From contig CAVPXC010000012.1 of the NCBI GenBank assembly GCA_963709505.1, forward strand, positions 186,001 through 250,000: a stretch of 64,000 nucleotides of DNA. Reading direction: 5' to 3'. The translations under genes were made by a program, and so were the position numbers. The notes under the pieces are model-generated. The model was given only the letters and a program-made list of their open reading frames with translations. It did not search any database and was not told the DNA's origin. Of the stretch, positions 9,094-18,153 are shown one piece after another (position 1 is the stretch's first letter; each line of letters starts with the position of its first letter). Source of the DNA: CAVPXC01 sp963709505 (GTDB lineage Bacteria > Chloroflexota > Anaerolineae > JAAEKA01).

Positions 9094-9558
9094 ATGCGTT
9101 TTCCAACCGTCAAAGGCTCAAACTTGGCTGGCAAAGAGTATATCCTGCCGGCAGACTTCGAAGGAGAGCTGAATATCGTGGCAGTAGCCTTTCAAATGTG
9201 GCACCAGGACGAAGTGAACACCTGGATGCCGCTCTTCGAGCAGATGGAGCACCAGGTGCCCGGGCTGCGTGCCTACGAGCTGCCGGTGATCCGCTCGATG
9301 AACCGGGTCAGCCAATGGATGATCGACCAAGGCATGCGCGGCGGCATCCCCGACCTGGCAACCCGCTCCCGCACGATTACGCTCTACACCGACAAGGAGC
9401 GTTTTCGGCAGGCGTTGGAGTTATCGAACGAAAATCACATCCACGTTCTGCTCGTCGATCGCCACGGCGAGGTTATGTGGCGAACTGAAGGAGCCTATCG
9501 ACCGGACACGGCCAGAGAACTGGCCGGAGCCATTGAACAGCAATTGATAATCGTCTAG
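9094..9558 (+). CDS. Thioredoxin-fold protein lacking CxxC (AhpC/ATP10-like)
   Basis: A protein of about 154 residues with the strand-helix order of a thioredoxin fold: LNIVAVAFQMWHQDEVNTWM, then a helix, YELPVI, ITLYTD, and HVLLVDRHGEVMWRTEGAY, which resembles the end of AhpC/ATP10-type domains. The catalytic Cys pair is missing (FQMWHQD occupies that position), so redox activity is unlikely. The start at ATG 9094 was preferred over GTG 9088 because AGGAG (9082-9086) is correctly spaced. It is translationally coupled to tetR. Its role in the efflux operon is unknown; small proteins of this sort recur beside TetR-ABC operons, which is inference only. Confidence 0.7.
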   Translation: MRFPTVKGSNLAGKEYILPADFEGELNIVAVAFQMWHQDEVNTWMPLFEQMEHQVPGLRAYELPVIRSMNRVSQWMIDQGMRGGIPDLATRSRTITLYTDKERFRQALELSNENHIHVLLVDRHGEVMWRTEGAYRPDTARELAGAIEQQLIIV

Positions 9559-9699
9559 ATCAGCCCAACGCAAGGTTGTTTCTGCAAGCAAAAACTAAAG
9601 GACCTGTCCGGGTATTTCTTCGTATTTTTGCCGCAAAAGACCAGTGCAAATATGCGAAGTTGTTTACGGACAACAATAAAGGATCAGGAGACCAAAACC

Positions 9700-11009
9700 A
9701 TGAACAAGAAAATCGCAATTGCCGGCGGCGTAATCGCCGTGGCAGCCATCGGAGCCTTTGCCGTTTTTCGCCCGACACCGTCGCAGAATACCGCTCAAGC
9801 CACCAGCGTGGCGCCAGCCGCCGAAGTGCAGGCTCAGCCCAAGTCCGGTGACATCCTCGTGGACGGCCGCGTCGTTCCCGCCCAGCGCTCCGATCTGAGC
9901 CTGCCGGTGAGCGGTGTCCTCGCCGAGCTGCTTGTGGCCGAGGGCGATCGCGTTGAGGCAGGCCAAGCGCTGCTACGCCTGAAGTCCACCCAGCAGCAAA
10001 GCGCCGTCGCGCAGGCTGAGGCGCAACTTGCTCGCTCGCAAGCACGTTTAGCGGAACTGAAAGCCGGCGCACACGAGCAGGAACTCACTTCCGCCCAGGC
10101 CGTGCGCGATGCTGCCCAGGCCCGGCTTGATCGCATTCAAAAAGGCGCCCTGCCTGCTGACACCGCGGCCAGCGCGCGCTGGCTTGGCTGAGGCCCAGGC
10201 CTCGCTGCAAGGCGTGTTGGAGGGCACAAGCGGCCAGCAGGTCATCGCCGCCCAAGCCGAGCTGGCGAACGCCCAGTCCGCCCTGCGACAGGCCCAAGCG
10301 GCTTACGATCGGATCGCAGGCGACCCGGAGATTGGCGCTCGTCCGGAATCCCTGCGCCTGGAGCAGGCGACCAACACGGTCGCTGCTGCGCAGGCTCGCC
10401 TGGACGACTTAAATCAAGGTGCTAGCGCATCTGACGTCGCAGGCGCCCGCGCTCGAGTGCAGCGCGCTCAGGCGCAGCTCGACCTGCTGTCAGCCACTAA
10501 CCCGGCCGACGTGGCCGAGGCCGAAGCGGCCGTCCGCCAATCCCAAGCACAGCTTGACTTGATCGAGGCCGGCATTCGTCCCGAGACCATCGCCGTGGCC
10601 GAGGCCAACGTCCAAGCCGCCCAGGTGGCCGTGGCTCAAGCCAAGGCCACGCTCGCTGAAACGGAGTTGCTGGCCCCCTTTGCAGGCACGATTGCCTCGC
10701 TAGACGCCAATGTGGGCGAGCAAATCGCCGCTGGGGTCGGCGGTCATTCGTCTGGCCGACCTCAGCCGGTGGCAAATCGAGACCGAAGACCTGAAAGAAT
10801 CCGAGGCCATTGGCGTCCAACCCGGCGACAAAGTGACCCTCACTTTCGACGCCATCCCCGGCCTGAAGCAAGACGGCACCGTCAACCGCATTCGCCCCAT
10901 CGGCGAGGATAACCGCGGCGATATCGTCTACACCTTGGTGATCGACCCAAGCGAGTACGACGAGCGGTTGTTGTGGAACCTGACGGCTGTAGTGGGGATT
11001 GAACGGTAG
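9700..11009 (+). CDS. HlyD-type efflux adaptor (membrane fusion protein), frameshifted
   Basis: This is the periplasmic or extracytoplasmic adaptor of an ABC efflux system. It has an N-terminal signal anchor (residues 3-22), a biotinyl-lipoyl-like hairpin (VDGRVVPAQRSDLSLPVSG, VLAELLVAEGDRVEAGQ), a long Ala/Gln-rich coiled coil of about 200 residues with repeated AQAxLxxAQ units, and then the returning lipoyl half (LLAPFAGTIASLDANVGE) and beta domain (VQPGDKVTLTFDAIPG). The start is the ATG at 9700 with AGGAG at 9686. The frame shifts near 10165-10190 and near 10735; coding resumes at once in the new frame each time. It is in the operon between the thioredoxin-fold gene and the FtsX permease, only 4 bases from the latter. 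Confidence 0.85.
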
Positions 11010-11013
11010 TAAT

Positions 11014-12243
11014 ATGGCATTTTATCTGGCATTCAAAGAAATCTTTCACAGCAAAGGCCGCTACCTGCTGATCGCAGCGATCGTGGCCTTGATCACCACC
11101 CTGGTGTTGTTTATCGCAGCCCTGGCCGAGGGTCTGGGCGACGGCAACCGGGAGTATCTGGAAAAGCTAAACGGCGAGTTAATCGTCTATCAGGACAACG
11201 TCGATCTGTCGATCTCCGCCAGCCGTTTGGGACGTTCGACGCTGGCCGAAGTACGGCGGGTCGAGGGCATCGAAGAGGCAGGGCAGATCAACTTCACGGC
11301 CACAACCCTGGTCTTTCCCAACGGCCAGGAGGCGCTGGACGTCTCGCTGGTGGGTGTCGAACCCGGCAAGCCCGGCGAGCCGCCGGCCTTTGAGGGTGAG
11401 GGTTTGAGTAGAGATCGCGCCAACGAGGCCGTGCTCGATCGAAACACGGCCCTGCGCGCCGATCTCAAGGTCGGCGACACGATCATTGTCAAGTCGACCC
11501 AGGGCACGGAAGAGGAGCAATACCCCCTCACCGTCGTCGGCATCAGCGATGGCCGGCAGTTCTTCCTGCAGCCGTCCGTCTTTGTGCCGATGCAGACCTG
11601 GGAAAAGATCCGTCCTGGCGGCGGCCAGGAGCCAGGCGCCGGCGAGCTTGTGTCCAACATCATCGCCGTCAAGCTTGTAAACCCGGCAGAGATCGACGCA
11701 ACACGCGGTCGCATCCTGGCCGAGGTGTCGGACATCGAAGTGATCGACCGCCAAACGGCGTACGAGGCCACGCCCGGCTACTCGGCGCAGCAGAGCACGC
11801 TCAACACACAGCGATACTTTACGCTGTTGATCGGTATTCTCGTCATCGGCGGGTTTTTCCAGATCCAGACTCTGCAAAAGGTAGCGCAGATCGGTATGTT
11901 GAAAGCCATCGGAACGACCAACGCCATCGTGGCGATGGCAGCGATCATTCAAATCGTCGCGGTCAACACGCTCGGTGTGGCGATCGGCGTGGCCGGCTCG
12001 CTGCTGCTCTCGTTGAGCTTCCCAGTCGCGGTGCCGATCGTGTTCACACCCAGCGCGGTGCTCGCTACCGTCCTGGCCCTGCTCATCATCGGCCCGCTGG
12101 GCGGCTTGGTGTCGGTCTGGGCGCTGACTCGAGTTCGAGCCGCTACGCGCGTTAGGGTTGGCGCAGTAGGTATCGGAGTGTCGGAGTGTCGGAGTGTCGA
12201 AGTGTCAGGTGTCAAGTGTCGGACACTGAGAACCAGCACTTGA
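11014..12243 (+). CDS. MacB/FtsX-type ABC permease
   Basis: This is a membrane component of an ABC transporter. It has one transmembrane helix at about residues 17-40 (YLLIAAIVALITTLVLFIAA), a large extracytoplasmic MacB-PCD domain, and three helices at the C-terminal FtsX domain (about 270-385). Such permeases work in mechanotransmission or efflux with an HlyD partner and an ATPase, both present here. The start at ATG 11014 begins MAFYLAFKEIFHSKGRYLL, the usual opening. The last 25 or so residues after TRVRAATRVRVGAVG are read from a short-unit repeat (12174 onward) and are probably not native. The true stop may have been displaced by insertion of that repeat. Confidence 0.87.
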   Translation: MAFYLAFKEIFHSKGRYLLIAAIVALITTLVLFIAALAEGLGDGNREYLEKLNGELIVYQDNVDLSISASRLGRSTLAEVRRVEGIEEAGQINFTATTLVFPNGQEALDVSLVGVEPGKPGEPPAFEGEGLSRDRANEAVLDRNTALRADLKVGDTIIVKSTQGTEEEQYPLTVVGISDGRQFFLQPSVFVPMQTWEKIRPGGGQEPGAGELVSNIIAVKLVNPAEIDATRGRILAEVSDIEVIDRQTAYEATPGYSAQQSTLNTQRYFTLLIGILVIGGFFQIQTLQKVAQIGMLKAIGTTNAIVAMAAIIQIVAVNTLGVAIGVAGSLLLSLSFPVAVPIVFTPSAVLATVLALLIIGPLGGLVSVWALTRVRAATRVRVGAVGIGVSECRSVEVSGVKCRTLRTST

Positions 12244-12286
12244 CACCTGACACCTGACACCTGACACCTGACCCTCCGACACTCCC
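12174..12286. repeat. Short-unit palindromic repeat (GGAGTGTC / GACACCT units)
   Basis: Three and a half direct units of the octamer GGAGTGTC, then AAGTGTC-type units, are followed after a short centre by five CTGACAC/TTGACAC units and TCCGACACTCC. The second half is complementary to the first, so the whole can fold into a long imperfect hairpin. It covers the FtsX C-terminus and the gap before the ATPase gene. It is similar in design to 14649-14768. Confidence 0.85.
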
Positions 12287-12301
12287 AAAGGAAAATAAGA
12301 A

Positions 12302-13027
12302 ATGACAATCGCATTACGTGCAGAAAATGTTACCAAGATCTACGGCAGCGGCGCAGACAGTGTGACCGCAGTGGACGATGTGTCGTTTGATGTCCTGGAG
12401 GGTGAATTTATCGCCCTGGTGGGGCCTAGCGGTTCGGGCAAGACCTCGATGCTGGCGATGCTGGCTGGGCTGCTGATGCCAACTCACGGCAAAGTCCTGA
12501 TCGAAGGACATGAAATGAGCCGCATGGGCGATCGGCAGCGGACCAAGTTCCGTCGCCAGGCTATCGGCTTTACCTTCCAGTCCAACAATCTGGTCCCTTA
12601 CCTGACCGCGCAAGACAACGTTGAGCTGATGCTGCGGCTGAACGGCAAGCACAGCAAGGCCAGCGTGCAGCGGTCGATCGAGCTGCTAGATCGCCTGGGA
12701 CTGAACAACCGGTTGGATCACTTCCCCAGCGAGTTGTCGGGCGGCCAGCAGCAGCGCGTGGCCATTGCCCGTGCGCTGATCCACGAGCCGGCCGTGGTGT
12801 TGGCTGATGAGCCGACCGCTAGCCTGAACTCGACGTTGGCCCACCAGGTTGTCGGAACCTTTGCGAACTTGATCCACGAACAGAACCGGGCCGGCATCAT
12901 GGTCACCCACGATCTGCGCATGACAAAGTACGTGGACAAAGTGATCCAGATGAAGGACGGCAAGATCAGCCGGGTTATCGAGGAGCACGCTGAGATCGAT
13001 GCGCTGGCTGAACGCAGTGGAGAATAA
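12302..13027 (+). CDS. ABC transporter ATPase (LolD/MacB type)
   Basis: A 241-residue ATPase powering the FtsX permease. Walker A is GPSGSGKTS (about residues 41-49), the Q-loop follows in FQSNNLVPY, the signature is LSGGQQQRVAIARAL, Walker B is VVLADEPTASL (the last part is usually DEPTGNLD; here the Asp of the D-loop is replaced by Asn), and the H-loop is VTHD. The ribosome site AAAGGAAA lies just before ATG 12302. It is the last gene of the TetR-led operon and ends 9 bases before a bidirectional terminator. Confidence 0.93.
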   Translation: MTIALRAENVTKIYGSGADSVTAVDDVSFDVLEGEFIALVGPSGSGKTSMLAMLAGLLMPTHGKVLIEGHEMSRMGDRQRTKFRRQAIGFTFQSNNLVPYLTAQDNVELMLRLNGKHSKASVQRSIELLDRLGLNNRLDHFPSELSGGQQQRVAIARALIHEPAVVLADEPTASLNSTLAHQVVGTFANLIHEQNRAGIMVTHDLRMTKYVDKVIQMKDGKISRVIEEHAEIDALAERSGE

Positions 13028-13035
13028 CCAAAATC

Positions 13036-13071
13036 TAGAAAGGTCCAGTCACCGAAGACTGGACCTTTCTA
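13036..13071. terminator. Bidirectional terminator (repeated type)
   Basis: A perfect 15-base stem, TAGAAAGGTCCAGTC and its complement, with loop ACCGAA, lies between the convergent ATPase gene and nadB. A-rich and T-rich stem ends allow termination in both directions. The same 14-base arms with another loop occur at 60701-60734. Confidence 0.85.
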
Positions 13072-13076
13072 GGTGC

Positions 13077-14647
13077 TCACTCCCGAAAATGCGCCCCCAT
13101 GCTCCGCTTGTTCTGCCAGGCGGCTGAGGCGGTCAGAATCGCCGTACGCACGGCGTTGCGCAGGCCGATCAGGCTATCGGTTAGCTTGGATGTGCGATAG
13201 AAGCTCTCGATCTCGGTCTCGAGATGATACAGCTCGCTCAGTGCCCGGTCTAGCCGCCTCGTGGTGCGCGCCAGGCCGACGTAATTCCACATGATGTGCT
13301 TGATCGATGCCATGTCCTGGCTGACCAACGCCGGATCGGGGAACTCCAGCCCATCGTCGCGCCACGGTGGGATGTCGGCTGGGTCGATAGTGAGGGAAGG
13401 CGGCAGGGTCTCGGCGATGTTGCGAGCAGTTCGGCTGCCCCACACCAATCCCTCCAACAATGAGGTACTGGCCAGGCGGTTGGCGCCGTGCACACCGGTA
13501 CATGCCACTTCGCCGATCGCAGCGAGATGCCGCAAAGTGGTCCGGCCCCATTCGTCTACCCAGACGCCACCGCAGGCGTAGTGCGCGGCCGGTACGACCG
13601 GCACTAAATCACGCGTTATGTCGACACCGAAGGGCAACAAGTTCACGCGGATCGTGGGAAAATGGTGCAAGATCTCGTCCTGCGAGATGTAGGATCGCAG
13701 GTCCAGAAAAACGTGAGTCAGGTCGTTTGCCAGCATCTCCTGGTGGATGCAGACGCGCCACCACATCGCGCGGGGCCAGGTCCTTCCATTCCGGCTGGTA
13801 ACGCTGCATAAACGGCACGCCGTCGGCATTGACCAGCCGTGCGCCCGAGCCGCGTACTGCCTCTGAGATCAGCAGGTTGGGGGCGTTGACGTGGTAAAAA
13901 GTGGTCGGGTGGAACTGGACAAACTCCATGTTGATCACCCGCGCTTGGGCGCGCTGGGCCATGGCCACACCGTCGCCACGCGCGCCGGTCGGGTTGGTGG
14001 TGCGCAAAAAGATCTGCCCTAAGCCGCCAGTAGCCAGGATGGTCGAGCGCGCCAGGCAGCGCCTGACCTGGCCGGTTGCTTGATCCAACAGGTATGCGCC
14101 AACGCAGGAGCGGTGTTCATAGAGGGCCAATCGATTTAGCGAATGGTGCGACGGTGTAAGCAGGTCGACGGCCGTGTGGCCGGTCAACAGGGTAATCTTA
14201 GGATGCTCGACGAGCGCGCGGATCAGCGCCAACTCGATCGCTTTGCCGGTGTAGTCGGCCACATGCAGAATCCGCGGCATCGAGTGGCCGCCTTCCAGCG
14301 CTAGCGATAGCTCGCCGTTGGCGGTCCGGTCAAACTCCACCCCCACTCGCTCCAGCAAGATGCGCTTGAGCGTCGCCGGACCCTCCTCGGAGAGAAGATG
14401 CACCGCCTTGGGGTAGCTGTGACCCGCGCCGGCGCGCAGGATATCGTTCGCCAGGTCGGCCGGCAAATCGCCTACGCCCTCGTAGATAATGCCGCCCTGC
14501 GCCCAGAGGGTGTTGAGAATCCTCCGGCTGGGTGGCGCGGGTCGCCACAATCACCATCACGCCCCGATCGGCCAGTTCCAATGCAGCCGTCGCGCCGGCA
14601 ATCCCGCTACCGAGGATGAGGACTTCGGTTTCTAGGTATTCTGTCAT
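13077..14647 (-). CDS. nadB: L-aspartate oxidase NadB, frameshifted
   Basis: This is a flavoenzyme that oxidises L-aspartate to iminoaspartate in de novo NAD synthesis. Visible are the N-terminal FAD dinucleotide motif LILGSGIAGATAALELA, WAQGGIIYE, ILATGGLGQIF, GDGVAMAQRAQARVINMEFVQFHPT, and the NadB signature GVHGANRLASTSLLEGLVWG. The helical C-terminal domain has Arg-rich segments. The start is the ATG at 14647 (MTEYLETEVLILG). The frame breaks near 14530 (in ATRATQPEDSQ...) and near 13755 (APRDVVARxxHQEM), with full family continuity across both. It is the third gene of nadC-nadA-nadB on the minus strand, separated from nadA by a short-unit repeat. Confidence 0.9.
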
Positions 14648-14648
14648 A

Positions 14649-14768
14649 GTGAGATAGTGCGGAAGTGCGGAAGTGCGGAAGTGCGATAGTGAGATAGTGA
14701 GATAGTGAGATAGTGCAAATCCGTTCTTCCGCACTATCTCACTATCTCACTATCTCACTTCCGCACTA
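14649..14768. repeat. Short-unit palindromic repeat (AGTGCGGA / AGTGAGAT units)
   Basis: Period-8 direct units AGTGCGGA (three), AGTGCGAT and AGTGAGAT (three) run from 14649. They are followed after an ATCCG centre by the complementary units (CACTATCT, CTTCCGCA). The whole occupies the nadA-nadB junction, touches the nadA stop, and would form a long hairpin in the nad transcript. Confidence 0.9.
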
Positions 14769-15840
14769 CCCTATGGCGATCATTCGCTCGACGGCTCTGT
14801 ACGCCCGCACCCGGATCTCCTCTGGCACGTCGATCTCGTATTGCATGAGCTTTAGTGAGTCGCGGGTCATTTGGAGGGTGATCTGGTTCATGTGCGGGCA
14901 GCGCACCATGCACAGGCGCAGCATTTCCTTGTCCGGGTTAGCCGCAGCCACGTTTTCGCCCATCGAACACTCGGTCAGCAGCAGGTAGCGCGGGGCTTTG
15001 GTCTGCTCGACGTAGCGGATCATGGCGTTGGTGCTGCCGGAGAAGTCGGAAGCGGCCACCACTTCCGGGCTGCACTCGGGATGCGCCAGGATGACAACGT
15101 CGGGGAACTGGCTGCGCACGCCGTCGATATCGCCGACGGTGAACTGCTCGTGCACCTCACAGCGGCCGTTCCAGCCAACCATTTGATAGTCAACGTCGGT
15201 TTCGAAGTGGACTGCGCCGCTCGGCAGGCGGGTAGGAACGATGATGTGCTTGCCTGTCTCGCGAGCGATGTTCTTCGCCAGGTATTCGTCGGGTAGGAAG
15301 ATGACTGTGTCGGTGCCCAGCGAGTTCACCACCGCGGCCGCATTGCCGGACGTGCAGCAGATATCGCTTTCGGCCTTGACGTCGGCATAGGTGTTGACGT
15401 AGGTAACCACTGGCACGCCGGGAAAACGCGCTTTCAAGGCGCGCACGTCGTCGGCGGTGATGCTGGCGGCCAGCGAACAGCCAGCCTTGAGTGAAGGTAG
15501 CAGGACCGTGCGGCTGGGGTTGAGGATCTTCGCTGTTTCGGCCATGAACTTGACGCCGCAGAAGACGATTACGTCCTTGTCCGTGCGAGCCGCCTTTCGG
15601 CTGAGGTCCAGTGAATCGCCTACAAAGTCCGGCACCGTATGGAACAGCGCCGGCTCCATGTAGTTGTGGCCAAGGATGACGGCATTCCGCTCGCGCTTCG
15701 AGCTGATTGATCTCATGCGCCAGCTCAGCCTGTAAACGTAGCTCGAAGTCGGGGGTGTATTCGCCAATGCGCGCCTTAAGCTCCTCGAAGAGCTCGTCGA
15801 CGCTCATAGTTGACTTATCGACAACGGTAAGAGTTGACAT
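14766..15840 (-). CDS. nadA: Quinolinate synthase NadA, frameshifted
   Basis: A [4Fe-4S] enzyme that condenses iminoaspartate and dihydroxyacetone phosphate to quinolinate. About 358 residues, normal for the long form. The three cluster cysteines are seen in FCGVKFMAETAKI, SDICCTSGNAAAVV and MVRCPHMNQITL; NAVILGHNYM, LPSLKAGCSLA and HPECSPEV are also family motifs. The start was placed at ATG 15840 (MSTLTVVDKSTMSVDELF); a frameshift near 15700, just before NAVILGHNYM, divides the N-terminal 45 residues from the rest. It is the middle gene of the nad operon; the 110-base gap to nadC holds an imperfect hairpin. Confidence 0.92.
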
Positions 15841-15863
15841 GAAGGGATACTCCGTAACTTTCA

Positions 15864-15933
15864 ACACGTAACCCGGAGTTCGGAACCCGAAACCTTGAGC
15901 AAAACAAACCCTCTCCGGTTCTGGGTTACGTGT
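15864..15933. repeat. Imperfect inverted repeat in the nadC-nadA gap
   Basis: ACACGTAACCC (15864-15874) and GGGTTACGTGT (15923-15933) are exact complements, with further short CCGGAGTTC/CCGGTTCT-like similarity inside. It is probably another small palindromic repeat, in the leader of nadA. Confidence 0.6.
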
Positions 15934-15950
15934 TTCGGATTACGAGTTAC

Positions 15951-16814
15951 TCAAACATCCAAACTAATGTCCAGCGCCTTCACCGAATGCGTCAGCGCGC
16001 CGGACGAGATGAAATCGACGCCGGTGGCAGCGATGGCGGCAACAGTGTCAAGATTGACGTTCCCTGATGCCTCCAGCGGAATGCGGCCAGCGGCCATTTC
16101 GACGGCTAGTCGCATCTGGTCCAGGCTCATGTTATCCAGCAGGATGCGGTCGATGGGCTGCGCCAATGCCTCACGCAGTTGGTCAAGGTCAGTGACCTCG
16201 ACCTCAATGGGCCGCTGGCGAGGGTCGCCCACGCGCACCCGGCGCACGGCTTCGGCAATGCCGCCGACCGCAGCAATATGATTATCCTTGATCATCGCCA
16301 TGTCGTACAGACCGATGCGATGGTTATGCCCGCCGCCCAGACGCACGGCCCATTTGTCCAGCACCCGCAGGCCGGGCACGGTCTTGCGCGTGTCCAGGAT
16401 CACGGCCTGCGTGCCTGCGACGGCGTCCACAAAGCGCCGCGTCATCGTGGCGATGCCCGACATGCGCTGCAAGAAGTTCAGCGCCACCCGCTCGCCGGTC
16501 AGGATCGCGCGGCCCGGACCATGTAGCGTGCCGATAATCTGCCCGAGCTCAATGCGGTCGCCGTCGGCCGCCAGGGCTGTGAAGACAACGCGCGGGTCCA
16601 CCTGCTGAAAGACCTGCTGCACGACTTCCAGCCCGGCCACGACGCCGGCTTCCTTGGCGAGAAAGATGCCGGTCAGCATCGCCGTCTCGGTAACCGTATT
16701 TAGCGTCGTCACGTCGCCGTCGCCGATGTCCTCGGCCAGAGCGTTGCGGATGATTTGGTTGATCTGCTCAGACTGGGAAAACTGGGTGATGTCGTTAAAT
16801 TCCTGCATCGCCAT
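15951..16814 (-). CDS. nadC: Quinolinate phosphoribosyltransferase NadC
   Basis: Converts quinolinate and PRPP to nicotinate mononucleotide, the third step of de novo NAD synthesis. 287 residues, intact. The family pattern is clear: LAEDIGDGDVTT near residue 27, GERVALNFLQRMSGIAT, LDTRKTVPGLRVLDKWAVRLGGG-type catalytic segment (Arg, Lys, Arg and GGGxNHR), MIKDNHI, EVEVTDLDQ, ILLDNM, LEASGNVNLDTV and ISSGALTHSV. It is the first gene of the minus-strand nad operon, ahead of nadA and nadB. Unlike those two it has no frameshift. Confidence 0.95.
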   Translation of the reverse strand: MAMQEFNDITQFSQSEQINQIIRNALAEDIGDGDVTTLNTVTETAMLTGIFLAKEAGVVAGLEVVQQVFQQVDPRVVFTALAADGDRIELGQIIGTLHGPGRAILTGERVALNFLQRMSGIATMTRRFVDAVAGTQAVILDTRKTVPGLRVLDKWAVRLGGGHNHRIGLYDMAMIKDNHIAAVGGIAEAVRRVRVGDPRQRPIEVEVTDLDQLREALAQPIDRILLDNMSLDQMRLAVEMAAGRIPLEASGNVNLDTVAAIAATGVDFISSGALTHSVKALDISLDV

Positions 16815-16983
16815 ACCTCATGCATTAGTTTACCACAATCACCGGCCATTGGCGGCATGGCAGGTCACGAATGGCGGAAAAGCTCCCACTTAACACGTCT
16901 AATGTGTTGGGTCCGACATCATGGAAAGGAGCGGGCTGCGACGAAAGAACGGAGGCGAGCAGGGACATGGGCCATGATGGCGG

Positions 16984-17304
16984 TCACTGCTCCAGGCGAC
17001 TATAGGCCTTAGCTTTGAGAAGGGAGAGCATGCGGTCCATGTCAATGTAGTGGTCAAGCTCCTCCTCCTGTGCGCTCAGCTGGCGCTCTCGGTTCGCATC
17101 CAGCACCCGGCTAAAGCGCGCCTGTGCTGCCTGTGGCGGCCGGTAAGCCGTGATTTCCTGGGAGGACGGCCCGGAAGCCAGAAACTCCAACACTTGTTCG
17201 TAGAAAGGAAGAGAATACTCCTGGGTTTTCACGGCGTGTCGCTCCACGTTTGATCTCTGGACTTGATGCTCGTCATTTCTGCAATTCCGATGATTAAACG
17301 ACAT
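16984..17304 (-). CDS. Small conserved hypothetical (antitoxin-like)
   Basis: I recognise the general type (a small acidic protein beginning TQEYSLPFYEQVLEFLASGPSSQEI and ending in a helical LLKAKAYSRLEQ) but cannot name a function. The real start is probably a GTG at 17232 (VKTQEYS), since the 24 residues before it look unlike the family; this would leave about 82 residues. The helical, charged second half (ANRERQLSAQEEELDHYIDMDRM) resembles small proteins that accompany PIN or nucleotidyltransferase toxins. A decayed nucleotidyltransferase gene lies directly upstream on the same strand, so the two may have been a toxin-antitoxin pair. That is inference. Confidence 0.55.
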   Translation of the reverse strand: MSFNHRNCRNDEHQVQRSNVERHAVKTQEYSLPFYEQVLEFLASGPSSQEITAYRPPQAAQARFSRVLDANRERQLSAQEEELDHYIDMDRMLSLLKAKAYSRLEQ

Positions 17305-17490
17305 TATAGCCCTCCCAGCTCACCGGTCAAGTTGAATTCGGAAATGCCAGACCAAGCAGCAAGGCTGCTGCAAGTCAGCGAAGCCGTTAGCGTGCCTAAA
17401 CCTCCTGCCCCTCCAGAAAGGCTCCCAGTCGATCGGCGTTGGCCGGCATTCACAGGGTAGAGCCGCCACTCCTTCCCCATCTCACCGATC

Positions 17491-17735
17491 TTACTGTACG
17501 AGAATACCCCGTGTCTTCACTTCCCAAGTCAGCGAATGTTCGTCGCGGAACGGCTCGGGTCGAAAGCCGATGACCTCAAAGCGCGGATCGATGCGCGCTA
17601 CAAGGTAAGTCAAGCGCATCCAATCCTGCAAGCGGTCGCCGGTCAGATCGAATGCCGAGATCAGCGCCACATCGTGTTACTATCCGGGCCGGCAGTGCCC
17701 GAAGCACAGGGCCCATAAAGATAGACAGCGGTCAT
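17491..17735 (-). pseudogene. MNT-type nucleotidyltransferase remnant
   Basis: The complement of 17733-17735 starts MTAVYLYGPCASGTAGPDS, the strand-turn of a minimal nucleotidyltransferase (VYLFGSxARG in the family). After a one-base shift near 17665 the next frame continues VALISAFDLTGDRLQDWMRL, then RFEVIGFRPEPFRDEHSL and WEVKTRGILVQ, ending at 17491. The expected DxD acidic pair falls on the shift and is lost. No N-terminal region is recognisable. The gene is short, broken and probably dead unless the shift is an assembly error. The rest of 17305-18153 holds only an inverted repeat. Confidence 0.6.
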
Positions 17736-17885
17736 CTTGAGATTCTGCGAACGCAAGGTTGGCGTTAGCTACCTGACAGTAGCGGAAGCCGAGGCCGCCG
17801 AAGCAAGCGACCTTTCGGGTACCGCCCATTGCGTCAAGCACTTCCCAAGTGTTCCTATCCGACCTAGCGCAAGAGTGGGGGAAGG

Positions 17886-18013
17886 GCGCCGGAGGGGAGG
17901 GCAAGATTCGAGAAATGCAAACGCTCAGATCTTGGATGTGATGCCGAAAGATCTCATAGCTTGTGTTTTCCGATCCCTCCATTCCGCAAATCTTGCTCTC
18001 CCCTCCGGCGCTT
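17886..18013. repeat. Inverted repeat with 23-bp arms
   Basis: 17886-17908 (GCGCCGGAGGGGAGGGCAAG and three more bases) and 17991-18013 are complements with one mismatch, enclosing 82 bases. It is another palindromic intergenic element, of a family not seen elsewhere in the window. Confidence 0.75.
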
Positions 18014-18153
18014 TAAGGACTTCCATATGACCCGAAGCAGAACTCCTGAGCAGCCCCACCTCCTGTCCAGCCCTGCTTGACAGGACCACCGACTTACCGT
18101 ATGCTTCACCCGGGAACGCCCGACATCCCCATTTTCGCCAAAGGACGAAACGC

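Noticed and set aside
11179..11952. 257-codon open frame on the minus strand
   Set aside because: Opposite the FtsX permease; His/Asp/Arg-rich shadow frame.
14649..14768. CRISPR array
   Set aside because: Units are 8 bases with no spacers and the second half is the complement of the first; it is a hairpin repeat, not a CRISPR. No cas gene is in the window.
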